DNA from: Tianweitania sp. UT-5YL-CI-8
GTDB taxonomy: Bacteria > Pseudomonadota > Alphaproteobacteria > Rhizobiales > Rhizobiaceae
Assembly: GCF_030010215.1 (NCBI RefSeq)
Contig: NZ_JASCRR010000007.1
Coordinates: 62,001-126,000, forward strand
Reading direction: 5' to 3'
DNA length: 64,000 nucleotides
This document shows positions 19,630 through 27,750 of this stretch, one piece after another (within the stretch, counting starts at the first letter, position 1; each line of letters starts with the position of its first letter). The translations under genes were made by a program, and so were the position numbers. The notes below the pieces were generated by a model. That model did not search any database and had not been told where the DNA came from. It was given only the letters and a program-made list of their open reading frames with translations.

Positions 19630-19785
19630 CCCCACCCCGCCTCAGCTTCGCTCGGCGACCCTCTCCCCGCTGGGGGGAGGAGAATGGCGACCGCTGCGCC
19701 AGTTCCTTCTCCCCGTGGGTGTACGAAGGACGGGGCGAGCCCAGTGCTCGACCCGGGGTGGTGGCCCGAAGGGGGGATGAGGGGG
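19630..19785. repeat. Mosaic palindromic repeat between gnd and the CDP-diglyceride synthase gene
   Basis: The left part (CTTCGCTCGGCGACCCTCTCCCCGCTGGGGGGAGGAGAA, about 19646-19684) resembles an arm of the aglE-aglF element. The right part (GTGGCCCGAAGGGGGGATGAGGG, about 19761-19783) resembles the sitC-sitD element. It lies between two convergent genes, where a stable hairpin could act as a bidirectional terminator. Confidence 0.65.
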
Positions 19786-19790
19786 CGAAC

Positions 19791-20723
19791 CTAAGCCGTA
19801 TAGAAATACCGCACGAGGTGGAAAAAGATCGGCGCGGCGAAGACGATGGAATCGACACGGTCGAGCACCCCGCCATGGCCGGCGATCATGTTGCCCCAGT
19901 CCTTGGCGGCAAGGTCCCGCTTCACCGCCGACAGCACGAAGCCGCCGAAGAAGCCCGAGACGACAATGGCAAAGCTCATCGCGGCTGAGGTCAACGGCGT
20001 GAACGGCGTCATGCCATACAGCGCCGCCCCCACCACGACCGCCGCCAGACCGCCGCCGACAAGCCCTTCGATGGTCTTGGACGGACTGATCCGCGCCGAA
20101 AGCTTGTGGCGGCCGAACAGCTTGCCGAAGACATATTGGAAGACGTCGCTGAGCTGTACCACGACGATCAGGTAGACCAGCAACAGCACGGGCTGCTGCA
20201 CGCCGGTGTCGAGCATCAGAAGCCCCGGCGCATGGCTGATCGAATAGACGCAGATCATCAGGCCCCAGGTGACCCGCGCATTCCGAGTCAGGAAATCGCG
20301 GGTGTCGCCGGCCAGCGTCGACAAGGCTGCCAGGCCGAGAAAGGCGTAAACCGGGATCAGGATGGAAAACAGCCCGTACCAATCGGTCGCCACCAAGTAA
20401 TATTGCAGTGGCAGAAGGATGAAGAAGGAGACGAAGAGCGGCCGGTGGTCGCCCCGCGCCGATGGCGCCAGCGACCAGAATTCGCGTAAGGCGAAGAAAG
20501 AGACGAAGGCGAAGAAGACAGTGGTGAACAGCTTGCCGGCCAAAACGCAGAGGCTGAGCAACAGCACCATCACCCACCACGCCTTGATGCGCTGGTTGAG
20601 GTTGGCGATGGTCGCCTGCTGCGGCCCGTCCTTCTTGAGATAATGCAATCCGGCGCCGATAGCCGAGGCCACGAGCAGCACGCCGACGATGCCGGCGAGC
20701 ACGGTGAAGATCGTCCCGTTCAT
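19791..20723 (-). CDS. Phosphatidate cytidylyltransferase (CdsA family)
   Basis: A 310-residue polytopic membrane protein that would make CDP-diacylglycerol from phosphatidate and CTP. The C-terminal CTP_transf_1 signature is intact: SAVKRDLAAKDWGNMI followed by GHGGVLDRVDS. The start ATG overlaps the acyltransferase stop (ATGA). It lies in a cluster with its own acyltransferase and CDP-alcohol phosphotransferase, so it is more likely an accessory copy like E. coli YnbB than the housekeeping CdsA, which in most genomes sits beside uppS and dxr. Confidence 0.88.
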   Translation of the reverse strand: MNGTIFTVLAGIVGVLLVASAIGAGLHYLKKDGPQQATIANLNQRIKAWWVMVLLLSLCVLAGKLFTTVFFAFVSFFALREFWSLAPSARGDHRPLFVSFFILLPLQYYLVATDWYGLFSILIPVYAFLGLAALSTLAGDTRDFLTRNARVTWGLMICVYSISHAPGLLMLDTGVQQPVLLLVYLIVVVQLSDVFQYVFGKLFGRHKLSARISPSKTIEGLVGGGLAAVVVGAALYGMTPFTPLTSAAMSFAIVVSGFFGGFVLSAVKRDLAAKDWGNMIAGHGGVLDRVDSIVFAAPIFFHLVRYFYTA

Positions 20724-21346
20724 GCTGCACCTCCATCGCGCGGCAGAGCAAGCTCGGCGAGCGCATCTCGCGCGCGGTCGAGAAAGGCGCGGCGCTCCTC
20801 GCCGCGTTTCAACCGGATGGGCGCACCGAAACGCGGCGTGCAGATCATCGGAACCACCAGAAAACTGCCCTTGGGCATGATGCGCGAGAGATTGTCGAGA
20901 TAAACCGGCACCAGATCGCGGTCGGGGAACCGCGCCGCGAGATTGTACAGTCCAGACCTGAAACTCTCTATCCTGTCGCCATGGCCCCGCGTGCCCTCGG
21001 GAAAGATCAGCACGGATTCCTTGTTGTGCAGCACCTCCATCACCGGCTCCAACGGATCGGCATCGGTGCTGCGCTGGCGGTCGATCAGGATGGAGTTGAG
21101 CAGCTGTTCGGCAATGAAGCGCTTGCCCTTGCTCGATCCCCAATAATCGAGCGCCGCGGCGGGATGCACGGTGCGGCGCACGTCGCCCGGCAGCGCCGCC
21201 AAAACAACCAGCGTATCGAGATGGCTGGTGTGGTTGGCGAAATAGATGCGGCTCTGGTCGTGCCGGCCGAGGTCGTGACCGACGCCGCGCGCGCCGACGA
21301 GCAGCCGGACCAGCCCCAGGAGCATGTTCGACAAGAGCACGATCAT
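20720..21346 (-). CDS. 1-acyl-glycerol-3-phosphate acyltransferase-like protein
   Basis: A 208-residue PlsC-superfamily acyltransferase. Block I is NHTSHLD, with the catalytic His and Asp of HX4D, and block III is FPEGTRG. A single N-terminal membrane segment (LLSNMLLGLVRLLVG) anchors it. It would transfer an acyl chain to lysophosphatidate or a related acceptor. It overlaps both neighbours by four bases, so the three lipid genes are translated together. Start chosen at the ATG overlapping the upstream gene. Confidence 0.85.
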   Translation of the reverse strand: MIVLLSNMLLGLVRLLVGARGVGHDLGRHDQSRIYFANHTSHLDTLVVLAALPGDVRRTVHPAAALDYWGSSKGKRFIAEQLLNSILIDRQRSTDADPLEPVMEVLHNKESVLIFPEGTRGHGDRIESFRSGLYNLAARFPDRDLVPVYLDNLSRIMPKGSFLVVPMICTPRFGAPIRLKRGEERRAFLDRARDALAELALPRDGGAA

Positions 21347-21984
21347 GATGTCTTGAGCCTCGCTGCGATATCCTTCGTCCGGGTCATGCAGGTCCAGGCG
21401 CTTCCCACGGCGATCACGGCAATCGCGATTTGCAGCGCCAACGGGCTGGGCGAAAAGAACCATAGGACGGACTGCGCGACGAGAGCAGCGGTCAGCACAG
21501 CCATGCGGTGCTGCTTGGCCATGAGGCCGCCGAAGCTCTGCGGCAGGCCGAGAGAGCCGCCGAAGACGCGGACATAGGCGGTGAGCGCGGCAAGCAGCGC
21601 CGAAAGCCAGCCCAATGCTGGCCAGGCTGCGGCATAGCCCGCGGCCACCAGAAACAGGCTGTCGGCGATACGGTCGGGGAATTCATTGTAGATCGCGCCG
21701 ACCGGCGATTTCTTGCCGCCTTCGATGGCCACCATGCCATCGAGAAGATTGCAGACCAATCTGAGCTGAATGCAGAGGGCGGCGCCGATCCAGGCTGCCG
21801 GGTGCGCATAGCCAAGCATCAACCCGGCGCCTATGCCAGCGCAGACCACGGACCAGACAGAAATCTGGTTTGGCGTGACGCTCGACTGCGCCAGCTTGCG
21901 GCTCAGCGCCTGCGCCCAGCCGGAAGACCGGCTGGCAATCGGCCTTCGCTCCGGCTGGAGTCCACTGCTCTCGGAATCCGTCAT
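21343..21984 (-). CDS. CDP-alcohol phosphatidyltransferase with altered motif
   Basis: A 213-residue membrane protein of the CDP-alcohol phosphotransferase family, which joins an alcohol to CDP-diacylglycerol to form a phospholipid. The canonical D-x2-D-G-x2-A-R-x8/9-G-x3-D-x3-D motif is altered. Here it runs NLLDGMVAIEGG...GAIYNEFPD, with Asn at positions one (N79) and three (N100), Ile for Arg (I87), and Asp kept at D82 and D104. The first gene of the three-gene cluster, it is probably related to E. coli YnbA. The product alcohol and whether it is active are unknown. Confidence 0.8.
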   Translation of the reverse strand: MTDSESSGLQPERRPIASRSSGWAQALSRKLAQSSVTPNQISVWSVVCAGIGAGLMLGYAHPAAWIGAALCIQLRLVCNLLDGMVAIEGGKKSPVGAIYNEFPDRIADSLFLVAAGYAAAWPALGWLSALLAALTAYVRVFGGSLGLPQSFGGLMAKQHRMAVLTAALVAQSVLWFFSPSPLALQIAIAVIAVGSAWTCMTRTKDIAARLKTS

Positions 21985-22148
21985 GTCCCTACCCAAACCG
22001 CTCCGCCGACCGGTCATGCGGCGGTGCACTGCGCCGTGCTTGTGACGGCGCAATGTTTCTAGCCGATATCTCGGCGTGTTTCAGGTCTGAATGGATTTTT
22101 CAGAACGAATGCGCGTGGGGTTTTAGTGCGCTCGCTGCCGGAGCAGGT

Positions 22149-22697
22149 TTACCCAGCCTGCCTTTGCCGACGCCAGGAATAGGCGGCGCCTTTGGCCGGG
22201 GCATCGGCGGGCTTTGCCGTGGGCTGATAGTAGAAGGGAATACCGCCGCTGTCGCCTGCCTCAAGCCGGCGCAGCAGCACCGGGTGGCTGATCTCGAACT
22301 GGTCGAAGCCGGTGCGCAGCATATGCGGCAACTGGTCGACAAGCACCTCACCGGTGGCCCGCACGATGCCGGCAAAGCCGTGCCGACCGCGCAGAAGCTC
22401 TGCCTTCGAATAGGAGCGCCCATCGCTGAAAGCCGGAAACGCCAGAGCGACCAGGGACAGATCACCCAGAAACTCGGTGATATTTTCCAGGTGCTCGCCG
22501 GGTTGCAGGATCACGCCAAGCCGTTCGCGGGAGCCTGCGCGGACGCCCAGGTCGAGATCCAGAAACGCCTGCAGCGGCAGGATGAAGCGGCCATTGCCCG
22601 ACAGCGCCTCAGCACTTTCGGCGTGGCTCCACTCGTCGTCGCGGAAGCCTTCCCGCGTCCACAGCCGGGGCGCAGCGGGCGGTGTCGCTTCGGTCAT
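22149..22697 (-). CDS. DUF934 domain protein of the sulfite reductase operon
   Basis: A 182-residue protein of the DUF934 family, an uncharacterised group almost always encoded next to cysH and cysI. The core is LGVILQPGEHLENITEFLGDL followed by VALAFPAFSDGRSYSKAELL. I take the ATG at 22697, preceded by TAGGA, over one at 22721 that would overlap cysH. It lies 10 bases after cysH and ends the operon. A role in sulfite reduction, perhaps electron supply or siroheme loading, is inferred from context only. Confidence 0.85.
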   Translation of the reverse strand: MTEATPPAAPRLWTREGFRDDEWSHAESAEALSGNGRFILPLQAFLDLDLGVRAGSRERLGVILQPGEHLENITEFLGDLSLVALAFPAFSDGRSYSKAELLRGRHGFAGIVRATGEVLVDQLPHMLRTGFDQFEISHPVLLRRLEAGDSGGIPFYYQPTAKPADAPAKGAAYSWRRQRQAG

Positions 22698-22707
22698 ATG
22701 CAGAATC

Positions 22708-23454
22708 CTAGTGAGGGACATCGTTCAAGGTCCGTTCGAGGCCGCCGAGATGAATGCCGCATTCCGTCTTGGCCTGTCCGGCCCAGCGCCCGCTGCGAGC
22801 ATCTTCGCCAGGCTTGACCGGCTGGGTGCAGGGAAAACAGCCGATGGAAAGATAGCCATAGGCGACGAGCGGATTGGTGCGCAAGCCGTGACGTTCCATG
22901 TAGTCGGCGAGGTCGCTACCGCTCCACCGCGCAAGCGGGTTGATGCGGAAGCGCGGGCCGACCGTCTCGAACACCGGCAATGCCGCGCGCGTCGCCGCCT
23001 GGAAGCGTTTGCGCCCGGTGAACCACGCGCCGAACGGCTCGACCCCACGCGCCATGGTTTCCACCTTGCGCACCGCGCAGCAGGCTTCCGTATCCCTTTG
23101 GTGCAAGGAGCCATCGGGATCGGTACGATTAAGCGCGGCTTCCTCTGGCGTGACGATGCGCAAATCGGTCAGGCCGAAATCGGCGACCAGCGCGTCGCGG
23201 TAGTGCAGCGTCTCCTCGAAATGCTTGCCGGTGTCGAGAAAGACGATCGGCAGCGACCGGTCGATCTCTGCGATCATGTGCAGCAGTACCGCCGAATCCG
23301 CCCCGAAGGAGGACACGGCGGCGATATCGCCCAGGAAAAGATCGGTCGCGGCGCGTTCGATCACCTTGCGTGGGTCGAGATCGCCGTAGCGTGCGTCATA
23401 GGCGGAGGCCAGCTCAGCAAGCTCCGTCTCAGGCCGCCTTGGCTTCGCTGCCAT
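22708..23454 (-). CDS. cysH: Phosphoadenylyl/adenylyl-sulfate reductase
   Basis: A 248-residue thioredoxin-dependent reductase converting activated sulfate to sulfite. The PP-loop is SSFGADSAVLL (residues 48-58), and the catalytic cysteine is C232 in KTECGIHL. Two cysteine pairs, C125-C126 (EACCAVRK) and C206/C209 (GCFPC), mark the [4Fe-4S]-containing APS-reductase type found in rhizobia rather than the iron-free enterobacterial PAPS reductase. The ATG at 23454 follows GGAGGCGCTTT and overlaps the end of cysI by 26 bases. Confidence 0.93.
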   Translation of the reverse strand: MAAKPRRPETELAELASAYDARYGDLDPRKVIERAATDLFLGDIAAVSSFGADSAVLLHMIAEIDRSLPIVFLDTGKHFEETLHYRDALVADFGLTDLRIVTPEEAALNRTDPDGSLHQRDTEACCAVRKVETMARGVEPFGAWFTGRKRFQAATRAALPVFETVGPRFRINPLARWSGSDLADYMERHGLRTNPLVAYGYLSIGCFPCTQPVKPGEDARSGRWAGQAKTECGIHLGGLERTLNDVPH

Positions 23455-25099
23455 AAAGCGCCTCCTTGAAGGGAGCTTGACCCACCCGGCGATAGGCATC
23501 GAGGAAGATTTCCGAGCTGTCCAACCGGACCCTCAGATAGGTCTCGACAATGGTTTCGACGGCATCGGTGATATCCTCCGGCCCGAAGCCACGGCCGATG
23601 ATCTCGCCCACCGAGGTGTTCTCGTCGCCGGAGCCGCCCAGTGTCACCTGGTAGAGTTCGGCACCCTTCTTTTCGACGCCGAGAATGCCGATATGGCCGA
23701 CATGGTGGTGGCCGCAGGCATTGATGCAGCCGGAAATCTTCAGCTTGAGCTCACCAATGTCGCGCTGGCGCTCCAGCGAGTTGAAACGATGCGTGATTTC
23801 CTGCGCCACCGAGATCGACCGTGCATTGGCGAGCGCGCAATAGTCCAGGCCGGGGCAAGCGATGATGTCGGTGATCAGGTTGGAGTTAGCCGTCTGCAGG
23901 CCGATTTCCACCAGCGCATCGTAGACCGCGCGCAGGTCGGCGCGCGCGACATGGGGCAGGATCAGATTCTGTTCGTGCGACACGCGGATTTCGTCAAAGC
24001 CGTAGCGCTCGGCGAGATCGGCGACAGCTTCCATCTGCGAATCCGACGCATCGCCCGGCGCCTCGCCAACACCCTTGAGCGAGATGGTGACCGCGGCATA
24101 ATCGGGATGCTTGTGGGTGACGACGTTCTGGTCGAGCCATTCGCCGAAGCTGCGTGAGTCCAACCGTGCCAGCCGCAGCGCCTCGTCGCCTTCGGGCCGC
24201 GCAACCAGCGCGGGCGGCGCGAAATAGGTCGAGATGGCGCGGATGTCGGCTTCGGGCAGCGCGAGTTCGCCGTCCTTGAGATGAGCCCATTCGGCATCGA
24301 CCTGGCGGGTGAATTCCTCCACGCCGGTCTCATGCACCAGGATCTTGATGCGGGCCTTGTATTTGTTGTCGCGGCGACCGTGCAGATTATACACGCGCAT
24401 GATCGCCGTGATGTAGGACAGGAGATGTTCTTCCGGCAGGAAGTCGCGGATCTTCTTGGCGATGATCGGTGTGCGCCCCTGACCGCCGCCGACATAGACG
24501 GCAAAGCCCAGCGCACCGGTCTCGTCCTTCTTCAGGTGCAGGCCGATATCGTGGACCTGGATGGCGGCGCGGTCGCGTTTGGCTCCGGTCACGGCTATCT
24601 TGAACTTGCGCGGCAGGTAGGAAAATTCCGGATGCACCGAGGACCACTGCCGCAGGATCTCCGCGTAGGGCCGCGGATCTGCGACCTCGTCGGCGGCGGC
24701 ACCCGCGAAATGGTCGGCGGTTACGTTGCGGATGCAGTTGCCGGATGTCTGGATAGCATGCATTTCGACGCTCGCCAGATCGGCGAGGATCGCCGGCATA
24801 TCCGACAAAGCCGGCCAGTTGTACTGGATGTTCTGGCGCGTGGTGAAGTGGCCATAGCCCTTGTCGTATTTGCGCGCGATATGACCGAGCATGCGCAGCT
24901 GCTTGGAGTTCAACGTGCCGTAGGGGATTGCCACCCGCAGCATGTAGGCATGCAGTTGCAGGTAGACGCCGTTCATAAGCCGGAGCGGCTTGAACTGATC
25001 CTCGGTAATCTCGCCGGCAAGCCGCCGCTCGACCTGGTCGCTGAACTCAGCAACGCGGGCCTGTACGAAATCGTGGTCGAACTCATCGTAGCGGTACAT
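23429..25099 (-). CDS. cysI: Sulfite reductase hemoprotein (nitrite/sulfite reductase)
   Basis: A 556-residue siroheme enzyme reducing sulfite to sulfide. The two halves of the nitrite/sulfite reductase fold are present, with the anion-binding region TTRQNIQYNW and SGNCIRNVTAD. The cluster cysteines lie in CPGLDYC and CINACGHHH, which bind the [4Fe-4S] centre bridged to siroheme. The short length suits the ferredoxin-dependent or alphaproteobacterial CysI type. No flavoprotein subunit (CysJ) is encoded here. It sits between DUF2849 and cysH in an operon led by cysG, which supplies siroheme. Confidence 0.94.
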   Translation of the reverse strand: MYRYDEFDHDFVQARVAEFSDQVERRLAGEITEDQFKPLRLMNGVYLQLHAYMLRVAIPYGTLNSKQLRMLGHIARKYDKGYGHFTTRQNIQYNWPALSDMPAILADLASVEMHAIQTSGNCIRNVTADHFAGAAADEVADPRPYAEILRQWSSVHPEFSYLPRKFKIAVTGAKRDRAAIQVHDIGLHLKKDETGALGFAVYVGGGQGRTPIIAKKIRDFLPEEHLLSYITAIMRVYNLHGRRDNKYKARIKILVHETGVEEFTRQVDAEWAHLKDGELALPEADIRAISTYFAPPALVARPEGDEALRLARLDSRSFGEWLDQNVVTHKHPDYAAVTISLKGVGEAPGDASDSQMEAVADLAERYGFDEIRVSHEQNLILPHVARADLRAVYDALVEIGLQTANSNLITDIIACPGLDYCALANARSISVAQEITHRFNSLERQRDIGELKLKISGCINACGHHHVGHIGILGVEKKGAELYQVTLGGSGDENTSVGEIIGRGFGPEDITDAVETIVETYLRVRLDSSEIFLDAYRRVGQAPFKEALYGSEAKAA

Positions 25100-25120
25100 G
25101 ATCGTTCCCTGCGTTCAGTC

Positions 25121-25426
25121 TCAGGCGTGCCGCGCTGAGGCGCGTGCCTGTTTGCCAAGGTCGGTACGGTTGGTGGGGCCAGCGGCGCGGATGACTTCGC
25201 GCAGCCGCGTAGGACGGATGATGCCATCGGTGACGACGACGTCGATGAGATTGACGTCGACGACTTCGTCATTGTCGTAGGCGGCCTTGCCGATCGCCTC
25301 GAGGCGGCTTTCGCCGAGCTTGTCTGCCACCGTTTCAGCGCGGTCGATGGTTTCGGCCCATGTGCCGTCGGCGGCGTACCAGACGGCCTCGCCGTCGCTC
25401 AGCCGGTTGGCTGTGAGGATTTTCAT
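25121..25426 (-). CDS. DUF2849 domain protein of the sulfite reductase operon
   Basis: A 101-residue protein of the DUF2849 family, known mainly from alphaproteobacterial cysG-cysI operons. It has no recognised catalytic motif; the sequence MKILTANRLSDGEAVWY is typical of the family start. Its ATG overlaps the cysG stop (ATGA). The open frame extends far upstream, but that part only shadows cysG. Its function is unknown, and operon position suggests a small accessory role with sulfite reductase. Confidence 0.88.
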   Translation of the reverse strand: MKILTANRLSDGEAVWYAADGTWAETIDRAETVADKLGESRLEAIGKAAYDNDEVVDVNLIDVVVTDGIIRPTRLREVIRAAGPTNRTDLGKQARASARHA

Positions 25427-26868
25427 GCTCTGGCTTCCACAAGGGGTTTGGGGGCGACGGAACGGCGCGTCGAAAGCGCTTCCGACCGCGCGAAATTGGC
25501 GCCCGCGACCGCATCGCCGATGATTGTCATGACCGGGCCGTCGAGATCGTCGCGCGCCTGCAACGACGGCAGATCGGCCAGCGTGCCATGAAACTTGCGG
25601 CTGTTGCCGAGGCTCGCATTCTCGACCACAGCCACCGCCGTATCCGGCGACAGCCCGGCATCGATCAGCCGGCCTGCCACTTCGGCTGCGACCGAGCGGC
25701 CCATATAGACCGCGACGGTGGCGCCCGAGATGGCGAGCTTCGCCCAGTCCGGCAGGCTGCGTCCCTTCAGGTCGTGGCCGGTGGTGAAGACCAGCGAGGA
25801 GGTGACGCCGCGCAGCGTCAGCGGCAGTTCGAAATCGGCGGCGGCGGCAAAGGCCGACGTTACGCCCGGCACCACCTCGTAGGAAACGCCGGCATCGCGC
25901 ATCGCCTGCATTTCCTCGCCGGCCCGGCCGAACACCAGCGGGTCGCCGGACTTGAGACGGACGACAGCCTTGCCTTCGAGGGCGAGTTCGACCAGCAAAT
26001 CGTTGATCTCGCCCTGCGACTTCGAATGGCAGCCCTTGCGCTTGCCGACCGAGACGCGCTCGGCATCGCGGCGACCCATCGCGACTACGGCTTCGGGTAC
26101 CAGCGCGTCGTAAAGGATCACGTCGGCTTCCATCAGCAGGCGCTGCGCACGCAGCGTCAGCAGGTCTTCCGCACCTGGACCGGCGCCGACCAGCGCGACA
26201 TGGCCGCGCGCAGAGCCGCCTGATGCGATCAGCCGTTTGGCAGAGGCCTTCGCCTGCTCGTGCTGCCCGGAGGCGACAGCGCGCTGCGGCTCGCCGGTAA
26301 AGAAGGACTTCCAGAAACGACGACGCACCGCACCGCGCGGCAGGCTCGCATCGACCGCATCGCGCAGCGAGGCAGCCAACGTCGCCAATCCGCCCAGCGA
26401 TGGCGACAGCATCTGGTCGATCCGCGCGCGGATCATCTGCGCCAGCACAGGCCCAGCACCTTCCGTGCCAATGGCAACCGCCACCGGCGCACGATTGACC
26501 AGTGCGGGCGTGAAGAAATCGCACAGTTCTGGACGGTCTACCGCATTGACCGCAATGCCGAGGCGGCGCGCATCGTCCGACACGCGACGGTCCTGCATCT
26601 CTTCGCCAGTGGCCGCAAAGACCAGCGTCGAGCCTTCGATCAGTGCAGCGTCATAGTCCTGCGCGACATGCTCCGCGTGGCCGGCAGCAACGAAAGCGGC
26701 AAGGTCAGGCTCTACATCTTCGGAAATGATGCATATTTTGGCGCTGGACTGTGCCATCAGGCGCGCCTTGGCCAAAGCTTCCTCGCCGCCGCCGACGATA
26801 GACACGGTTTTGCCCTCGACCCGCATGAAGACGGGGAACGCGTTGAGCTTTGCTGTGGCTGGAGACAT
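25423..26868 (-). CDS. cysG: Siroheme synthase (CysG, trifunctional)
   Basis: A 481-residue fusion. The N-terminal part (about 1-210) is precorrin-2 dehydrogenase/sirohydrochlorin ferrochelatase with VEGKTVSIVGGGEEALAKA. The C-terminal part (about 220-465) is uroporphyrinogen-III methyltransferase with VGAGPGAEDLLTLRA, GKRKGCHSKSQ and RLKSGDPLVFGRAGEE. It makes siroheme for the sulfite reductase encoded downstream. First gene of cysG-DUF2849-cysI-cysH-DUF934. The upstream region (26869-27135) has TGCACT and AGTGCA half-sites 17 bases apart (about 26928-26956), a possible regulator site. Confidence 0.95.
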   Translation of the reverse strand: MSPATAKLNAFPVFMRVEGKTVSIVGGGEEALAKARLMAQSSAKICIISEDVEPDLAAFVAAGHAEHVAQDYDAALIEGSTLVFAATGEEMQDRRVSDDARRLGIAVNAVDRPELCDFFTPALVNRAPVAVAIGTEGAGPVLAQMIRARIDQMLSPSLGGLATLAASLRDAVDASLPRGAVRRRFWKSFFTGEPQRAVASGQHEQAKASAKRLIASGGSARGHVALVGAGPGAEDLLTLRAQRLLMEADVILYDALVPEAVVAMGRRDAERVSVGKRKGCHSKSQGEINDLLVELALEGKAVVRLKSGDPLVFGRAGEEMQAMRDAGVSYEVVPGVTSAFAAAADFELPLTLRGVTSSLVFTTGHDLKGRSLPDWAKLAISGATVAVYMGRSVAAEVAGRLIDAGLSPDTAVAVVENASLGNSRKFHGTLADLPSLQARDDLDGPVMTIIGDAVAGANFARSEALSTRRSVAPKPLVEARA

Positions 26869-27135
26869 GGCGCACGGGTTCCAAGGAAGGCTCGATTTCT
26901 ACTCTTTCAGCCCGTCCCACAGAAGGAATGCACTCGCGCAGCGCTGCATACAGTGCAATGTTTTTTCTGCTGGAATGGCCGCAGGCAGAAAAAGAATCCC
27001 AGATCACGCTCGAGAGGTTTTTTCCTCCCTCAAAAGCCCTTCTCGCGGAACATTCCCGCGCTTTTTCACGTTGGCGATAGGCAGTCGGCGTGGGGCTAAA
27101 CTGGAATGAAGATATTTGCCTAGAAAGGGTAGGAT

Positions 27136-27573
27136 ATGACGCAGCTGAAACTCAAGCACGGAACTTCGGTGGTCGTGGCGGACGGGGAGAAGGCGATCTT
27201 CCTGAAAAACGAGGGCGATGCGACCTATCCCAATCTGAAACTCGTGCATGAGATGAAGATGGAGAACCCGCCGTCCCGCGAGCAGGGCACCGACCGCCCC
27301 GGCCGCTTCAACGACGGACCTTCTGTCCACCGCAGTGCCGTCGAGGAAACCGACTGGCACCGGCAGAACAAGGAACGCTTCGCCGCCGAGGTGCTCGAAG
27401 AATTGAAGAGCGACGACTATGAGCGTGTTGTTCTCGTCGCAGGGCCTTTGGTGCTGGGCGAAATGCGGAAATCCTTTCCGACCGAAGTATCATCAAAGGT
27501 GGTGGCCGAAATCACCAAGACCCTGACCAATCATTCGGTACCCGAAATCGAAAAGTTGCTGATGAAGGAGTAG
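27136..27573 (+). CDS. Host attachment family protein
   Basis: A 145-residue protein matching the family named for an Agrobacterium protein required for attachment to host cells (related to the baeRF release-factor-like fold). It has WVVVADG-like VVVADGEKAIFL at the N-terminus, the block ENPPSREQGTDRPGRFNDG, and a C-terminal VVLVAGPLVLGEMRK. No signal peptide is seen, so the product is probably cytosolic and the family name may mislead. The ATG follows GGGTAGGAT. Divergent from cysG. Confidence 0.8.
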   Translation: MTQLKLKHGTSVVVADGEKAIFLKNEGDATYPNLKLVHEMKMENPPSREQGTDRPGRFNDGPSVHRSAVEETDWHRQNKERFAAEVLEELKSDDYERVVLVAGPLVLGEMRKSFPTEVSSKVVAEITKTLTNHSVPEIEKLLMKE

Positions 27574-27587
27574 CCTTCTCAACGATG

Positions 27588-27621
27588 GTGGAGCCCTGAC
27601 AGCGCGCCTTCGGGTTTTTTT
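27588..27621 (+). terminator. Weak candidate terminator after the attachment gene
   Basis: A short CCC/GGG stem with a long loop is followed by seven T (27615-27621). The T-run is convincing and the stem is not. Confidence 0.35.
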
Positions 27622-27750
27622 CCTTCACAGGCGGATTGTTCAGTGGCCGGGGTTGCGCATCAGCGATCCCGGCCACCATATTGGAAACGCGGCGGAATCC
27701 TCCGTCGCGTCTTCGATGCTCCCTTATTTTGAAAGGGTGTTGGCCGGACA

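Noticed and set aside
25427-26524. A 467-residue frame extending DUF2849 upstream
   Set aside because: The added part reads out of frame through cysG and is Arg/Ala-rich shadow; the ATG overlapping the cysG stop gives the normal family length.
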